A DNA stretch of 64,000 nucleotides from positions 35,660,201 through 35,724,200 of the forward strand of contig OX463810.1 in assembly GCA_949825045.1 (NCBI GenBank), written 5' to 3'. This DNA is from Argyresthia goedartella. Lineage: Eukaryota; Arthropoda; Insecta; Lepidoptera; Argyresthiidae. Shown here in pieces: positions 44,901 through 56,035 of this stretch. The position numbers were made by a program, and so were the translations under genes. The notes beneath the pieces were generated by a model, which was not told the DNA's origin, made no database searches, and worked only from the letters and a program-made list of their open reading frames with translations. How positions within the stretch are numbered: position 1 is the stretch's first letter; every line of letters starts with the position of its first letter.

Positions 44901-44984
44901 TCTAGTAGTGATGCATGGTTCGAAATGTAAAAAATAAATAAAAACATTAATTTGTTTTTTTGCCTATTTTGCTGGAAATGGGCT

Positions 44985-45085
44985 TGCCACTTGTCACGCA
45001 AAATGGAGTATCGAATAACTGGCTACAACATGGGCACAACAGTACCTGTGCCAGCCGGTATGGGAGAAGGGGTGACGATAGGTTC
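44985..45085 (+). repeat. Dispersed repeat (AATAACTGGC / CAGCCGGTATGG)
   Basis: GTCACGCAAAATGGAGTATC, AATAACTGGC, GGGCACAACAGTACC and AGAAGGGGTGACG follow each other in the same order at 55925-56010 and in part at 16720-16775, 39806-39830 and 45985-46065. I do not know the family. Confidence 0.65.
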
Positions 45086-45199
45086 GTTTCACGTGTGACA
45101 GTAATTATCGTTAACGAACGTATTTATTAATAACAGATTTTTACACATGTTTATAACTTAAACTAGCTAAATATGTCACAATACACATGTCAAACTAAA

Positions 45200-45720
45200 T
45201 AAAAAATGTCCTTCAGGTCGTCCTGTAGAGTGGCAGGGTGCCCAACATGCTGGCACCATTACCTCGCAGTATAGCCAGACTCATCCTCTGGGCGAGTAGG
45301 TGCCAGCTCTTGGATCCCCCGACGCTTCAACTAGGCTCTTGGAAATCTCCTTAAATACGGCCCGAGGGTCTCCACGCCACACACATCCCCGAGGGCTGCA
45401 TATTTGCGCCGCTTGAGACCCTCCGCAGACTCCGCTGCAGCGCCGACCCACGCTGCCACGGAATGAGACTCATTCCGTGCCAGTAAGGGAAGTCTCTGGT
45501 AAGTGTGACGGCACTAGGGTGTCAACACATGTTGCGTCCCACACCAGAGACTTCCCATGCTGCCACGGACGGAGTGGGTGTCATTCCGTCGGGCCTCTTA
45601 CCGTCGTCGCGAGCTTTAAATGACGGTTCTAAGATGGACGGCACGCCCGCGCTGGAAAGGGCCCGGCGGATATTATCATTTAGAGCAGCATGTCTGGGGA
45701 AACGCAATAGTTAGCTCATC
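45200..45720 (-). pseudogene. Remnant of a repeat-associated protein gene
   Basis: The minus frame starts [20 protein letters not shown], continues with [13 protein letters not shown] (to about 45560), then [17 protein letters not shown], and after shifts CGVETLGPY, KEISKSLVEASGDPRAGTY and a tail to about 45200. The order resembles an uncharacterised protein that I recall as abundant and linked to LINEs. At least three frame breaks and inserted palindromes (45457-45479 and 45487-45556) show decay. Confidence 0.5.
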
Positions 45721-46069
45721 TGACAAGGAAGAGCCATTTTATATATATATAAATATTTCCAGGTTATATCGGAATTGTATCATGCTGACGTCTTTTTGCT
45801 GTTGGATTTTGTGAGTACTAACCTACACATTTGTTTACTTTTAGCAGTATGAATACAAAAGAAAATAATAGTTCGCACAATATTCATAACATTGTCAATG
45901 CAATTAATACCTCAACTCATTATACGGACGTTCTAATGGTGATGGAAGACATCTTGAAGAAAACCTTCAATCTCCATAGCAATGGGGGTTAGCCCATTGC
46001 GTCACGAAAAAATAGAGTATTAAATAAATGGCCAAACGTGGGCACAAATTGTGCCTATTTTTAGGGTTC

Positions 46070-46475
46070 CATACCCGAAGGGTGGCAAACGGAACCCTAT
46101 CACTAAACCTCCGCTGTCCGTCCGTCCGTCCGTCCGTCTGTCAACAAGCTGTATCTCATGAACCGTGATAGTTAGACATTTGAAATTTTCACAGTTGATG
46201 TATTTCTGTTGCCGCTATTACAGCAAATACTAAAAAACAGAATAAAATAAATATTTAAGGGGGCTGCCAAATACAACAAACGTTTTTTTCCCTCGTATTT
46301 GCTCGATATTGATAACGGCAACAGGTAGACGCTTGAAATATTCACAGAATATTTAGTTATATATTCATTAAAAAAATAAGGGGGATCCAATACAACAAAC
46401 GTATATTTTGCCGTTTTAATAGTTAATAGTTAACGGAACCCTTCGTGCACGAGTCCGCCTCGCACTTGGCCGCTT
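46070..46475. repeat. GGGTTCCG-family repeat, longest copy
   Basis: TTAGGGTTCCATACCCGAAGG, GGAACCCTATC, a TCCG/CCGT run (46110-46140), then AACAAACG, GCCGTTTTAATAGTTAATAG, GGAACCCTTCGTGCACGAG and TCGCACTTGGCCGCTTTTTT. The left and right ends are imperfect inverted GGAACCC/GGGTTCC sets. Confidence 0.75.
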
Positions 46476-46479
46476 TTTT

Positions 46480-47300
46480 GTATATCTAAGAGCTATCTCA
46501 GCTACCTCGTCGCCATCAGTCGCTTACAATGTAACATTTCAGTCTCATGCTTTACTACGTCTGACGAAGTTTGCGTAGCATAGCTATAATTTCTGCTACG
46601 TCATTGCTGAGCTAACGTACCGCATTTTCGTAGCATCTTCAAATTCCGTAGAAATCCGCCACTGCCATAGTGACGTCACCCCCCGCGTCTGTTCTGCCTA
46701 ATCCCAGGAAATACTGAAAGGATTGTGACAATTTTTTCACCGATGGGTAGACTAACGCTCGTATAATTCATACTCTCTAAATGCCTATTATAATGATAGC
46801 AAATTGCAGTTGGGCAACGGTGTTTGTGGCGCAACTCAACCCTCTTGTGGCTCCAGAATTGGAAAACACGACATTGGCGTTCCTCGCTTCTAAATGGGTA
46901 AGCGTATAGCGAGCGTGCTTATGGTTCGAGGGTGTAATTAGGCTGAAGACAAAAAAAAAATAGGACATCAAGTTTTCAAAATAATTGCACTGATTTTCGG
47001 GGTATAGATGTCGAACTATGTTTTGTTAAGCTTATTGGATGATCCGCCTGCAGCCTTATTCACTAAAGTCCCCGCAGACCACAAACTTTTTGTTCGTCCG
47101 ATGAGTTTGTCTGGTTGGGCTGCCAGCGTGATTCGGCTGAAACCGAATCGTTTTAATGTGGCGACATCTTCATACTTTAAGAGCCCTACCTAACTATCGG
47201 CCGATGTAAAGTCTGAGGTCTGCGGATACTCGTCAAATCGACAGAAAATTATGTAAAAGTGGCAGTTTTACCATGAATCTCAGTTTGACAAAACCTGCGC
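46480..47300. other. Gene-free interval
   Basis: Open frames up to 64 codons are unrecognised. No structured repeat was noticed. Confidence 0.4.
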
Positions 47301-47304
47301 CTAT

Positions 47305-47500
47305 TTAAACATAATCATTTACATACAGGCTTCTAGCCCCACACTACGATACCCTGTGTCTTGAAAACCAGAAGCAGCGACGTCGCTCACATACAATCAT
47401 CCAAGACCTGGGTTTTTTTTTCTCTACCCCCAGTCGGGGGTCGAACCCGGGACCTCTCACATGATAGGCAGAGCCACAGCCGCTGCGCCACAGAGGTCGT
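47305..47500 (-). repeat. tRNA-derived SINE, family 1 (copy 3)
   Basis: The reverse complement gives GGTCCCGGGTTCGACCCCCG at the B box (about 47435-47455), GGTCTTGGATGATTGTATG and CACAGGGTATCGTAGTGTGG. The order is as in copies 1 and 2. The overlapping 83- and 71-codon frames are artefacts. Confidence 0.8.
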
Positions 47501-47940
47501 CAAATATTTTTGTGATATGCTCACTACGTCGCGGTCCATCTGGCATCTGCCGACTGATCTTTGGCCTCCTCTTGGACACCTCTTAGTATTATCTTCGATC
47601 AATCACGACTAACATAATGAAAAAGAAGAACTTCTACCGAAACCTTTCAAATATTGTTTGGATATTTTCTTCGAATAATGTTTACCGAGAATCCAAGTAA
47701 TTTTCTTGTTGTCTACGACGTACCATATTTTTGTTCCTTATATAGGAAAAGTTTCCTCATTTATTCCCGGTTTTATTATGAATTTTGTAGACGCAGTTGA
47801 GCTTCCCCTTATGGATTCCGCGGAGATAATTGAAACACGCATTTATGTATCTGTAAACGCTTTCATAACAAGTTGTTTCGCATTGTCATAGTAATTAACT
47901 AGACGACATCACGTCTTTACAAGCAATCATTTATTTAGGT

Positions 47941-48170
47941 ACCATCGTCATCATCTTTCGTAGCCCACATCGACTAGCTGCTAAATGTAGGCCTCTTCTC
48001 TAGAGCGCCAATCTTCACGGTCCCGTGGCAACAGAATCCAGAGAAATCGTCGAACCATCGGGCAGTGGTCTGCCCACTGAACGTCCACTCGCCTTGGCCA
48101 CCACTCAGTGACTGCTTTGGTTCACCATCCGTCATTCTCCATCACCCTATAACATTTATATTACTTATTA
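47941..48170. repeat. Probable dispersed repeat (AAATGTAGGCCTCTTCTCTAG)
   Basis: AATGTAGGCCTCTTCTC and GCCAATCTTCACGGTCCCGTGG match a repeat type that I recall from moths and butterflies. It occurs only once in this window, so the call rests on recall. Confidence 0.4.
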
Positions 48171-48334
48171 TTATTGAAGGAAACTTTCCTATATCGGTGT
48201 AAACAGATGGCTTGGGTCAAAAGCAAAAAATAATTGAAACAAATACGAGTGATACAACGACGAGACTGTTTATTGAAATAAACTTTTTAGTAGTTTATTA
48301 ATCGTAAATATCACCGTGGCAGAGTATGGCTCGT

Positions 48335-48560
48335 TTTTAGGGTTCCGTACCTTAAAAGAAAAAAAAAGAACCCATATAGGATCACCTCTTTATCCGTCTG
48401 TCCGTGTGTCAAGACCTTTTTATCGGGAACGCGTAAAGGGTTCAAGTTGAAATTGATATCAATTACTCAAGTCGGTGGTCAAAAATCAAGTTTATAGGTT
48501 AACGCAATCAAACGATACGACCGATTATCTCTGCTGTAAAAAAAATCATAGTAATGGCAA
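48335..48560. repeat. GGGTTCCG-family repeat, partial
   Basis: TTTTTAGGGTTCCGTACCTT, an A-run, CCGTCTGTCCGTGTGTCAAG and a diverged body. Same module order as 46070-46200. Confidence 0.65.
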
Positions 48561-48805
48561 GGGAACCAAAACTAGATTTGACCTAGAATCATGAAATTTC
48601 GCACAGACCAAGGTCCTAGCACAAGTAAAGGTAAAAATTTAAATAATGTAAATTTCTGTCTATCTATAATGTAAATGTATGTAAATGTCTGTTATTTTTG
48701 ATTAACTGTCTGTAGCACTGGTCTGCATACGCGTTTCTTGATACTATATGCAGGCAAAGCACCTTTAGCTCCAACTTTTCGACTGTTTCGGTGCATTTAG
48801 TTGCG

Positions 48806-49028
48806 CAGAACTGGACCGGTGTGAAGTTGGCAGCCAAAAAATAGCAGCCAATATAATACGACCAAATTAAGGAGGTACTTTTTCACATAACACTAAGGGC
48901 TTTTATGATAGGTTTAAGGCATTATAAATGGTGTCTAGTGCCTGTTGATGAAACCCATACTTCCTTAATGAACCATGTACCCTAAAATGTCGACAATATT
49001 CAATATAGATAGTTGGCTGTGGTACTTG
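48806..49028 (+). repeat. Left terminal inverted repeat of the foldback element
   Basis: It matches the reverse complement of 53685-53906 along its whole length with scattered substitutions. The outermost bases are CAGAACTGGACCGGTGTG against CAGTTCTGACTGGTGTG. No target duplication was found outside. Confidence 0.85.
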
Positions 49029-50930
49029 TTCTAGCTATGTTATGTAGGTCTTAAAGCATAATCTTGATTACTAAAACAGGTCAATACCGGACGAGAAGAC
49101 ACTACCACTGTTTAATATTTATGCTTCGGAACGCACCTTTTTTTGTTGTTGCGCGATCGGACCGCGAGTGATCGGAACGGAACTAGCCAGCTGTCACTTG
49201 CATAGAAACGAAATGACGAGTTAGGGGTTAACTTTTGCACATGGGAAAAAGTCGGCGCCAGCATCGGGAAACTAGGCTGAATGTTAATTATAATAAGCAC
49301 GGAACAATCGTCGGGAAATAAGTAGATTTCACGTCATCGGAGTGAGTGCTTCGTGTTGTGAAAGGTTGAAGTGATTCGGGGATCAATTCGTCGCGTTCGG
49401 ACAGCGACCCTTGTGTCGGCAAGCATCACGACGGCGACAGCAGCGGGCTGCGACGAGAGTAAGATTCGACTCCCCTCACCCTAGTGTTCCTCATCCCGTA
49501 TTCCTGCCTCGAATTGAGCTTTCGAATGCCGGTCCACGGCGTCAAGGTCAGTACTGCTTTGTGACGTTCCACTGAAAAACAACCCTACCAAGATTCCACG
49601 CCCTGTCGGTTAAGGCGTGGAATTTAACAACCACAGCCGACTGAAAAATGAACTTTGAATTTGTTTTCTCCACCTTGAAACCGCTGCTGATGGTTTTGAC
49701 CACAAAGCAAGTTAGGGTAGTAAATAAACTGGTTCTAGCTATGTTGGAAACATCGTCAAGCATAATCTTGAATACTAAAACAGGTCAATATCGGACGAGA
49801 AGATACTACCACAGCAAACTGAAAAAGAAACTTTGAATTTATTTTCGCCACCTTAAAACCGCTGCTGGTGTTTTTGACCACGAAAGAGATTCGGCTAGTA
49901 AATAACCTGTTCCTATCTATGTTATGTAGGTCTTACAGCATAATCGAGAACACTATTACATGCTAATAACGAACGAGAAGACAGTACCAGAGCCGACTCT
50001 GAACTGAATGTGAAACTTTGAATTTGTGTACTCCAACTTGATACAGCTGCTGGTGCTTTTACCACGAAGGAGGTTCGGCTAGTAAATAACCTGAATCTAG
50101 CTATGTTAAGCAGGTCTTAAAGCATAATCTTGAATACTAAAACAGGTCAATATCGGACGAGAAGACACTACCACAGCAAACTGAAAAAGAAACTTTGAAG
50201 TTATTTTCTCCACCTTAAAACCGCTACTGGTGATTTGACCCCGAAGGAGATTCGGCTAGTAAATAATCTGTACCTTGCTATGTTAAGTAGGTCTTACAGC
50301 ATAATCAAGAACACTATTACATGCTAATAACGATAGAGAAGACAGTACCAGAGCCGACGAATGTGAAACTTTGAATTTCTTTTCTCCACCTTGAAACCGC
50401 TGCTGGTATTTATGACCACGAAGCAGATTCGGCTAGTAAATAACGTGTATCTAGCTATGTTAAGTAGGTCTTACAGCATAATCGAGAACACTATTACATG
50501 CTAATAACGAACGAGAAGACAGTACCAGAGCCGACTCTGAACTGAATGTGAAACTTTGATTTTGTGTACTCCAACTTGATACCGCTGCTGGTATTGTTGA
50601 CCACGAAGGAGATTCGGCTAGTAAATAATCTGTATCTAGATATGTTAAGTACGTCGTAAGGCATAATTTTGAATACTAAAACAGGTCAATATCGACAAGA
50701 AGACACGACCACAGCCGACTGAAAAAGAAACTTTGAATTTGTTTTCTCCACCTTAAAACCGCTGCTGGTGTTTTTTTACCACGAAGGAGATTCGGCTAGT
50801 AAATAACCTGTATCTAGCTATGTTAAGTACGTCGTAAAGCCAATTAGATAATACTATTACATGCTAATAACGAACGAGAAGACAGTACCAGAGCCGACTG
50901 AATGTGAAACTTTGAATTTCTTTTCTCCAA
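49029..50930 (+). repeat. Forward satellite block 1 (~180-bp monomers)
   Basis: About eight monomers carry TCGGCTAGTAAATAA, CTAGCTATGTTAAGTAGGTC and CGAGAAGACA. Spacings between GAGAAGACA motifs are about 179, 183, 178, 176, 185 and 180 bp. Two subtypes, CACTACCACAG and CAGTACCAGAG, tend to alternate, which suggests a ~360-bp higher-order unit. The solo LTR interrupts the first monomer. Confidence 0.85.
49109..49629. mobile_element. 521-bp solo LTR with ACCAC target duplication
   Basis: It begins TGTTTAATATT and ends GAATTTAACA, with TGTT/AACA ends. ACCAC lies on both sides (49104-49108 and 49630-49634). Removing it restores the monomer text CACTACCACAGCCGACTG found in neighbouring units, so the borders are firm. 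It is GC-rich relative to the monomers. A solo LTR is the usual product of LTR-LTR recombination. Family unknown; a 5-bp duplication suits several LTR groups. Confidence 0.85.
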
Positions 50931-50934
50931 AGTT

Positions 50935-51600
50935 TCACATTCAGTCGGTTCTGGTACTGTCTTCTCGTTCGATATTAGCATGTAATAGTGTTCTCGATTA
51001 TGCTGTAAGACCTACTTAACATAGTTAGATACACGTTATGTTATAGTCAAATCTCCTTCGTGGTCATAAACACCAGCAGCTGTTTCAAGGTGGAGAAAAC
51101 AAATACAAAGTTTATTTTTCAGTCGGCTGTGCTATTGTCTTCTCGTCCCATATTGACCTGTTTTAGTATTCAAGATTATGCACTACGATGTCTTTAACAT
51201 AGATTTATACAGGTTATTTACTGACCGTACCTGCTTCGTGGTCAAAAACACCAGCAGCTGTTTCAAGGTGGAGAAAACAAATCCAAAGTTTGTTTTTCTC
51301 TCAGCTGTGGTAGTGTCATCTCGTCCGATATTGACCTAGTTTAGAATTCAAGATTATGTTTCGTGACGTACTTGACATCGCTAGATACAGGTTATTTACT
51401 AGCCGAACCTCCTTCGTGGTCAAAAACACCAACAGCGGTTTCAAGTTGGAGTACACAAATTCAAAGTTTCACAATCAGTCGGCTCTGGTACTGTCTTCTC
51501 GTTCGATATTGGCATGTTATAGTGCCTAAGATTATGCTATAGGACCTACTCAACAAAACTAGGTACATCTATCTTGTAGCTGCACCTCCTTAGTAGTCAG
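50935..51600 (-). repeat. Reverse satellite block
   Basis: About four monomers occur in the opposite orientation (CTTCTCGTTCGATATTAGCA at 50964, then about every 178 bp). The switch at 50925-50940 is abrupt: CTCCAAAGTTTCACATTCAG joins two monomers tail to tail. Confidence 0.85.
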
Positions 51601-52500
51601 AATCACCAGCAGCATTTTCAAGAAATGTCAATAAGTTTAAACGCTGCTGTAAGCCAACAAATGGCGGTAGGTTAACCATTTGATTGCTTTCGTATTTAAT
51701 AGTAAGATTATTGAATGAAATAAATAACACGCATTTATTTTTATTTTGCGTGTTTATTTTTGCGAAAAAGCTTTACCCACGTCAAAATGATGCTCTTATC
51801 TAATATATGTCGTAAGCAAAGGGCGACTTCATATGATCAACATGAATCTTCTTTTAGTCCGATATTGGTATTGTAAAGCAGTCTAGATTACGAAGTTAGG
51901 CCTATTCAACAAAGCTAGACACAGCCTATCTAATAGGCGCATCTGCCTAGTAGCCGAAATCACCAGCATCGGTTTCAAGAAATTTCAATTAGTTGAAACG
52001 CTACTATTAGCCAACAGATGGCATTAGGTTTACTTGTCGATTTCGTTTTGATTTTAAGATTCTAATAAATAGGTTTAGTGGCGCTAGGAAGGATCTCATG
52101 ACCGTTGCGTACGTTTAGGTAAACCTTTTTTCCCAGAAATATTCACAAGCAACATAAAAAATATAACATACCTATTTACTAATAATTATTTATGTAGGTG
52201 TCTCTACAGAGCCACAAAGATCTTGGATGAGATTGACATGAAGGCGCTACTTATAGCTTTATAGCATGTTTATAGCAGCACCTCGCTCCCTCTTTCTGAC
52301 ACGATTTATACGAAGGCAGCGATAGTTGTGATTTCTGCCACGCACTCATTGTGGCATAAGATCCTTGTGGCACTGTATCTATTAATAAGAATCTTAAATC
52401 TTACTATTAAATCCAAAAACAATAGAATAGTTAACCTACCGCCATCTGTTGGCTAATAGCAATGATTCAACTTATTGACATTTCTTGAAACAGCTGCTGG
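51600..52500. repeat. Inverted core of the foldback element
   Basis: The left side (51610-51712) and right side (52391-52495) are inverted copies: AAGAAATGTCAATAAGTT, GCCAACAAATGGCGGTAGG and TTTAATAGTAAGATT. A diverged reverse monomer lies at about 51850-52070. The rest is unique and non-coding. Confidence 0.75.
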
Positions 52501-53685
52501 TGATTCTGACTACTAAAGAGGTGCAGCTAGTATTAGTATTAGTAGATGTACCTAGTTATGTTGAGTAGGGCCTGTGGCATAATCTGGAGCACCATTACAT
52601 GCCATTATTGGACTAGAAGACACTACTAAAGCCGACTGAAAGTGAAACTTTGAATTTGTTTACTCCACCTTGAAAGCGCTGCTGATGTTTTTGACCACAT
52701 GGCAAGTTAGGCTAGTAAATAAACTGGATATAGCTATGTTAGAAACATCGTCGAGCATAATCTTGAATACTAAGACAGGTCAATATCGGACGAGAAGCCA
52801 CAGCCGACTGAAAAATAAACTTTGTATTTGTTTTCTCCACCTTGAAACCGCTGCTGATGGTTTTCACCACAAATCAAGTTAGGCTAGTAAATAAACTGGA
52901 TCTAGCTATGTGAGAAACATCGTCAAGCATAATTTTGAATACTAAAACAGGTCAATATCGGACGAGAAGACACTACCACAGCAAACTGAAAAATAAACTT
53001 TGAATTTATTTTCTACATCTTAAAACCGCTGCTGGTGTTTTTGACCACGAAGGAGATTCGGCTAGTAAATAACGTGTATCTAGCTATATTCAGTAGGTCT
53101 TACAGCATAATCAAAAACAATATTACATGCTAATATCGAACGAGAAGACAGTACCAGAGCCGACTGAATGTGAAACTTTGAATTTGTGTACTCCAACTTG
53201 ATACCGCTGCTGGTGTTTTTGACCACGAAGAAGATTTGGCTAGTAAATAATCTGTATCTAGATATGTTAAGTAAGTCGTAAGGCATAATCTTGAATACTA
53301 AAACAGGTCCATATCGAACGAGAAGACACGACCACAGCCGACTGAAAAAGAAACTTTGAATTTGTTTTCTCCACCTTAAAACCGCTGCTGGTGTTTTTGA
53401 CCGTGAAGGCGATTCGGCTAGTAAATAACCTGTATCTAGCTATGTTAAGTACGTCTTAAAGAATAATCTTGAATACTAAAACAGGTCAATATCGAACGAG
53501 AAGACACTACCAAAGCCGACAGAAAGTGAAACTTTGAATTTGTGTACTCCACCTTGAAACCGCTGCTGGTGATTTTGACCACGAAGGAGGTTCGGCTAGT
53601 AAATAAGCTGTGTCTTGCTAGGTTAAATAGGTCTTAACGCGTAAACTAGAATACATTTGAATACCAATATCGGACTAGAAGACCA
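52500..53685 (+). repeat. Forward satellite block 2
   Basis: About seven monomers are spaced near 175-180 bp (GAGAAGACA or TAGAAGACA at 52615, 52970, 53143, 53320, 53495 and 53676, with one shortened unit at about 52795). It runs straight into the right TIR. Short frames of 68 to 70 codons inside it are chance. Confidence 0.85.
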
Positions 53686-53906
53686 CAAGTACCACAGCCA
53701 ATTATCTATATTGAATATTGTCGACATTTTAGGGTACATGGTTTATTAAGGAAGTATGGGTTTCATCAACAGGCACTATACACCATTTATATTGCCTTAA
53801 TCTGTCATAAAGTCCCTTAGTGTTATATGAAAAAGTACCTCCTTAATTTGGTCGGATTATATTGGCTGCTAACTTTTGGCTGCCAACTTCACACCAGTCA
53901 GAACTG
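53685..53906 (-). repeat. Right terminal inverted repeat of the foldback element
   Basis: Inverted copy of 48806-49028. Outward it ends CCAGTCAGAACTG and is followed by GCACCCCCC. Confidence 0.85.
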
Positions 53907-53909
53907 GCA

Positions 53910-55185
53910 CCCCCCTGTAAACGTTACTCACGCGCCAAAAGATCGTTGAAAGACTATAGACTTACTATATAAAGAATAAATTATATACCAATCTTCTCTG
54001 CCTAGAGTCTGACTAGCCTATAAACATCGCAAAGTGCGGCGAATGAAAAAAATCTTATCCTTAGCCTTTACCTGGGCTTATGACTCGAATTCACAACCAA
54101 TCAGTCATTACTCAAAGTAATACCATTCTGTCACTATCTCACGCACGGGCAACGGCATTTAAGTGACGCTTTGTTCGAGCAGCACTCTGGCATTCGGCCA
54201 ATCCCCATTGGAGTTAGACACATTCCTAAGCGTCAATTATTAAATTTGTTTAACTTCCAGGGCTACAGCGTGAACTCTTCAGAGTCTATGATGCGATCGG
54301 AGATACTATAGAAAATGAGAAGGATCTACCCTTACAAGTCTACGGAAATAATAGAGTAGGCGTTCGCGATGAATTATTTGATTACTTTAAGATGGCAGCA
54401 GAACAGAATTTTGCATTGTTCGTCCATTAGAAAGAGACCAATATAGTCGTTTAAGTTTGCAGATTCATAACGAATGTTTAATGGTGGAAGCATTTTGGAC
54501 TGCACTTGAGAGTCTTGAGATGGTCATTTCCCAGCGATATCAAGACAATAAACATGCACGTATAATAATTTTAATACGAACCCAGTAATTTTAGTTTAAA
54601 GGTAATGCAAAAGTTTTAACTTATAAATAAAAAGGCTTATTAATTCAACAATTTTTGCTTGTTATTGCCAAACAACTTCACAGTCAATTTTAAACCCTAC
54701 AGCACAAATTTCGGTCATCCCCACTCGAGACTTCTTCACTAGCTACTATTCGGTTGGATTTTAGCTCCTCTCCGTTTGTGTGAGGGTCGGAAATCTATCG
54801 TCGGTGGAGGGGAACGGTCTAAACACTAATACATATTAATGTGTGCTCGAAACGGCATGAAGTGCTCGAGGGATGAACGCGTATCCATATTAACATGAGA
54901 CTAGTCGTGTTTTCTGAAACTGTTTCCTGAATGGCCAGTCAGGATGTACCGGTCAATGCGCTGGCTTTGAAACTGATCGCTACATGTACTGTGACTGTGA
55001 AAATGTTCCTGTACTATGGGATCCATGTTATAGCGATTACACGGTCAGCTGTCATGTCACGCAGGAGATATTTGTAACCTAGGACATTATTTGCATATCA
55101 TGGATAACATTTGGTCTTATATTCTTGTTACTCTCCCATCTCATCTCATCTTATCACACATTTATCTTGCCTCGCTGAAAAATTG
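53910..55185. other. Gene-free interval
   Basis: No supported gene. Only mixed anonymous sequence is seen. Confidence 0.4.
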
Positions 55186-55187
55186 CT

Positions 55188-55592
55188 AATAGCTGGATCC
55201 ACACTGAGCCTCGCGCAATGCGAGGCATGCTCGCGAGGCAAAGCCTCGGTCGGTCTGGACGTGCCTCGCCCGAGGCAAACGCGATCGCTGACTAGCCCGA
55301 GCGTGCCTCGGCCCGAGCCATGCGTTGTCGGTTTTTGTCGATGCTCAAAGGTGCCTCAGAACGTTTGCCGCGCGCATTCTGGACGGTCGTGTAACCTGTT
55401 TTGCCTCAGTCGGTCGGGTAACGTTTTTGTGATGGATAAATAACAGTGCGTTACGTTAAACTGAGCACCCGACTGTGGCTCAGCCTCGCGCAAAAAGATT
55501 ACAGACCGAGGCTGCATCGTGAGGCAAACGCTGCGAGGCACACCTCCGAGGCTGCCTCGCGTGACGCGAGGCTCAGTGTGGACCCTGCTATT
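55188..55592. mobile_element. 405-bp MITE rich in GAGGC/GCCTC motifs
   Basis: The inverted ends AATAGCTGGATCCACACTGA and TCAGTGTGGACCCTGCTATT continue into CCTCGCG / CGCGAGG. Inside, GAGGC or GCCTC occurs many times on both strands. A 110-codon plus frame and a 61-codon minus frame are by-products. No target duplication is clear, so the superfamily is open. Confidence 0.75.
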
Positions 55593-55924
55593 TAAAAATC
55601 ATGTCCAACAGGCCAATCAGATTTCCCGAGGTTTCTGAATCATAAAACGGCAGTAAAGTCACTCTACAGCTCGGCTGGATAACCGAAAAAGTAATAATTT
55701 TCTTCACATTTGTGAGCTCTAACTGCCGGCAACAGTGCAAGAGACGAGCTTGAATCCTATCTAGAACATAACATCTTCAAATTGTACTCATATTTTGCGC
55801 CGTCACGAACATTCGGCACGTATAATAGAAGAACGGGGTTAGGACAAGGGAACTGAGAAGTGTTGCCACTTTAACACTTCTTGGCTCAATGTGACTATTT
55901 TCGCGATAGTGTTGGATGTTAGGC

Positions 55925-56035
55925 AATAGCTCAAATGGAGTAGGAAATAACTGGCCAAAGGTTGGCACGAGTGTGCTGCTGCAGCCCCGTTTGGGAAAAG
56001 GCGAGATTCTTTCTATTTGGTCTTTAATAATTCAT
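55925..56035 (+). repeat. Dispersed repeat (AATAACTGGCCAAAGGTTGG)
   Basis: Same module order as 44985-45085: GGAGTAGGAAATAACTGGCC, GGCACGAGTGTGCTGCTG and GGGAAAAGGCGAGA. Confidence 0.65.

Larger units (their letters stand above)
48806..53906. mobile_element. 5.1-kb foldback-type element with satellite arms
   Basis: Terminal inverted repeats of about 222 bp (48806-49028 and 53685-53906) share GGTGTGAAGTTGGCAGCC, GACCAAATTAAGGAGGTAC and ATGTCGACAATATTCAATAT. Between them are about 20 monomers of a ~180-bp repeat in three blocks: forward (49029-50930), reverse (50935-51600) and forward (52500-53685). The core at 51600-52500 is itself an inverted pair. The inner end of each TIR reads GGCTGTGGTA, the start of a reverse monomer. 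The ancestral order was probably TIR, reverse arm, core, forward arm, TIR, and the first forward block was added or inverted later. There is no coding capacity. Drosophila FB elements have a similar design (established), but homology is not claimed. Confidence 0.85.

Noticed and set aside
49029..53685. CRISPR-like array
   Set aside because: Monomers are ~180 bp, contiguous, without distinct spacers and in both orientations, in a eukaryotic setting. This is a satellite.
55111..55443. 110-codon frame over the GAGGC-rich block
   Set aside because: Lies across the MITE boundary at 55188 and owes its openness to GC-rich repeats.
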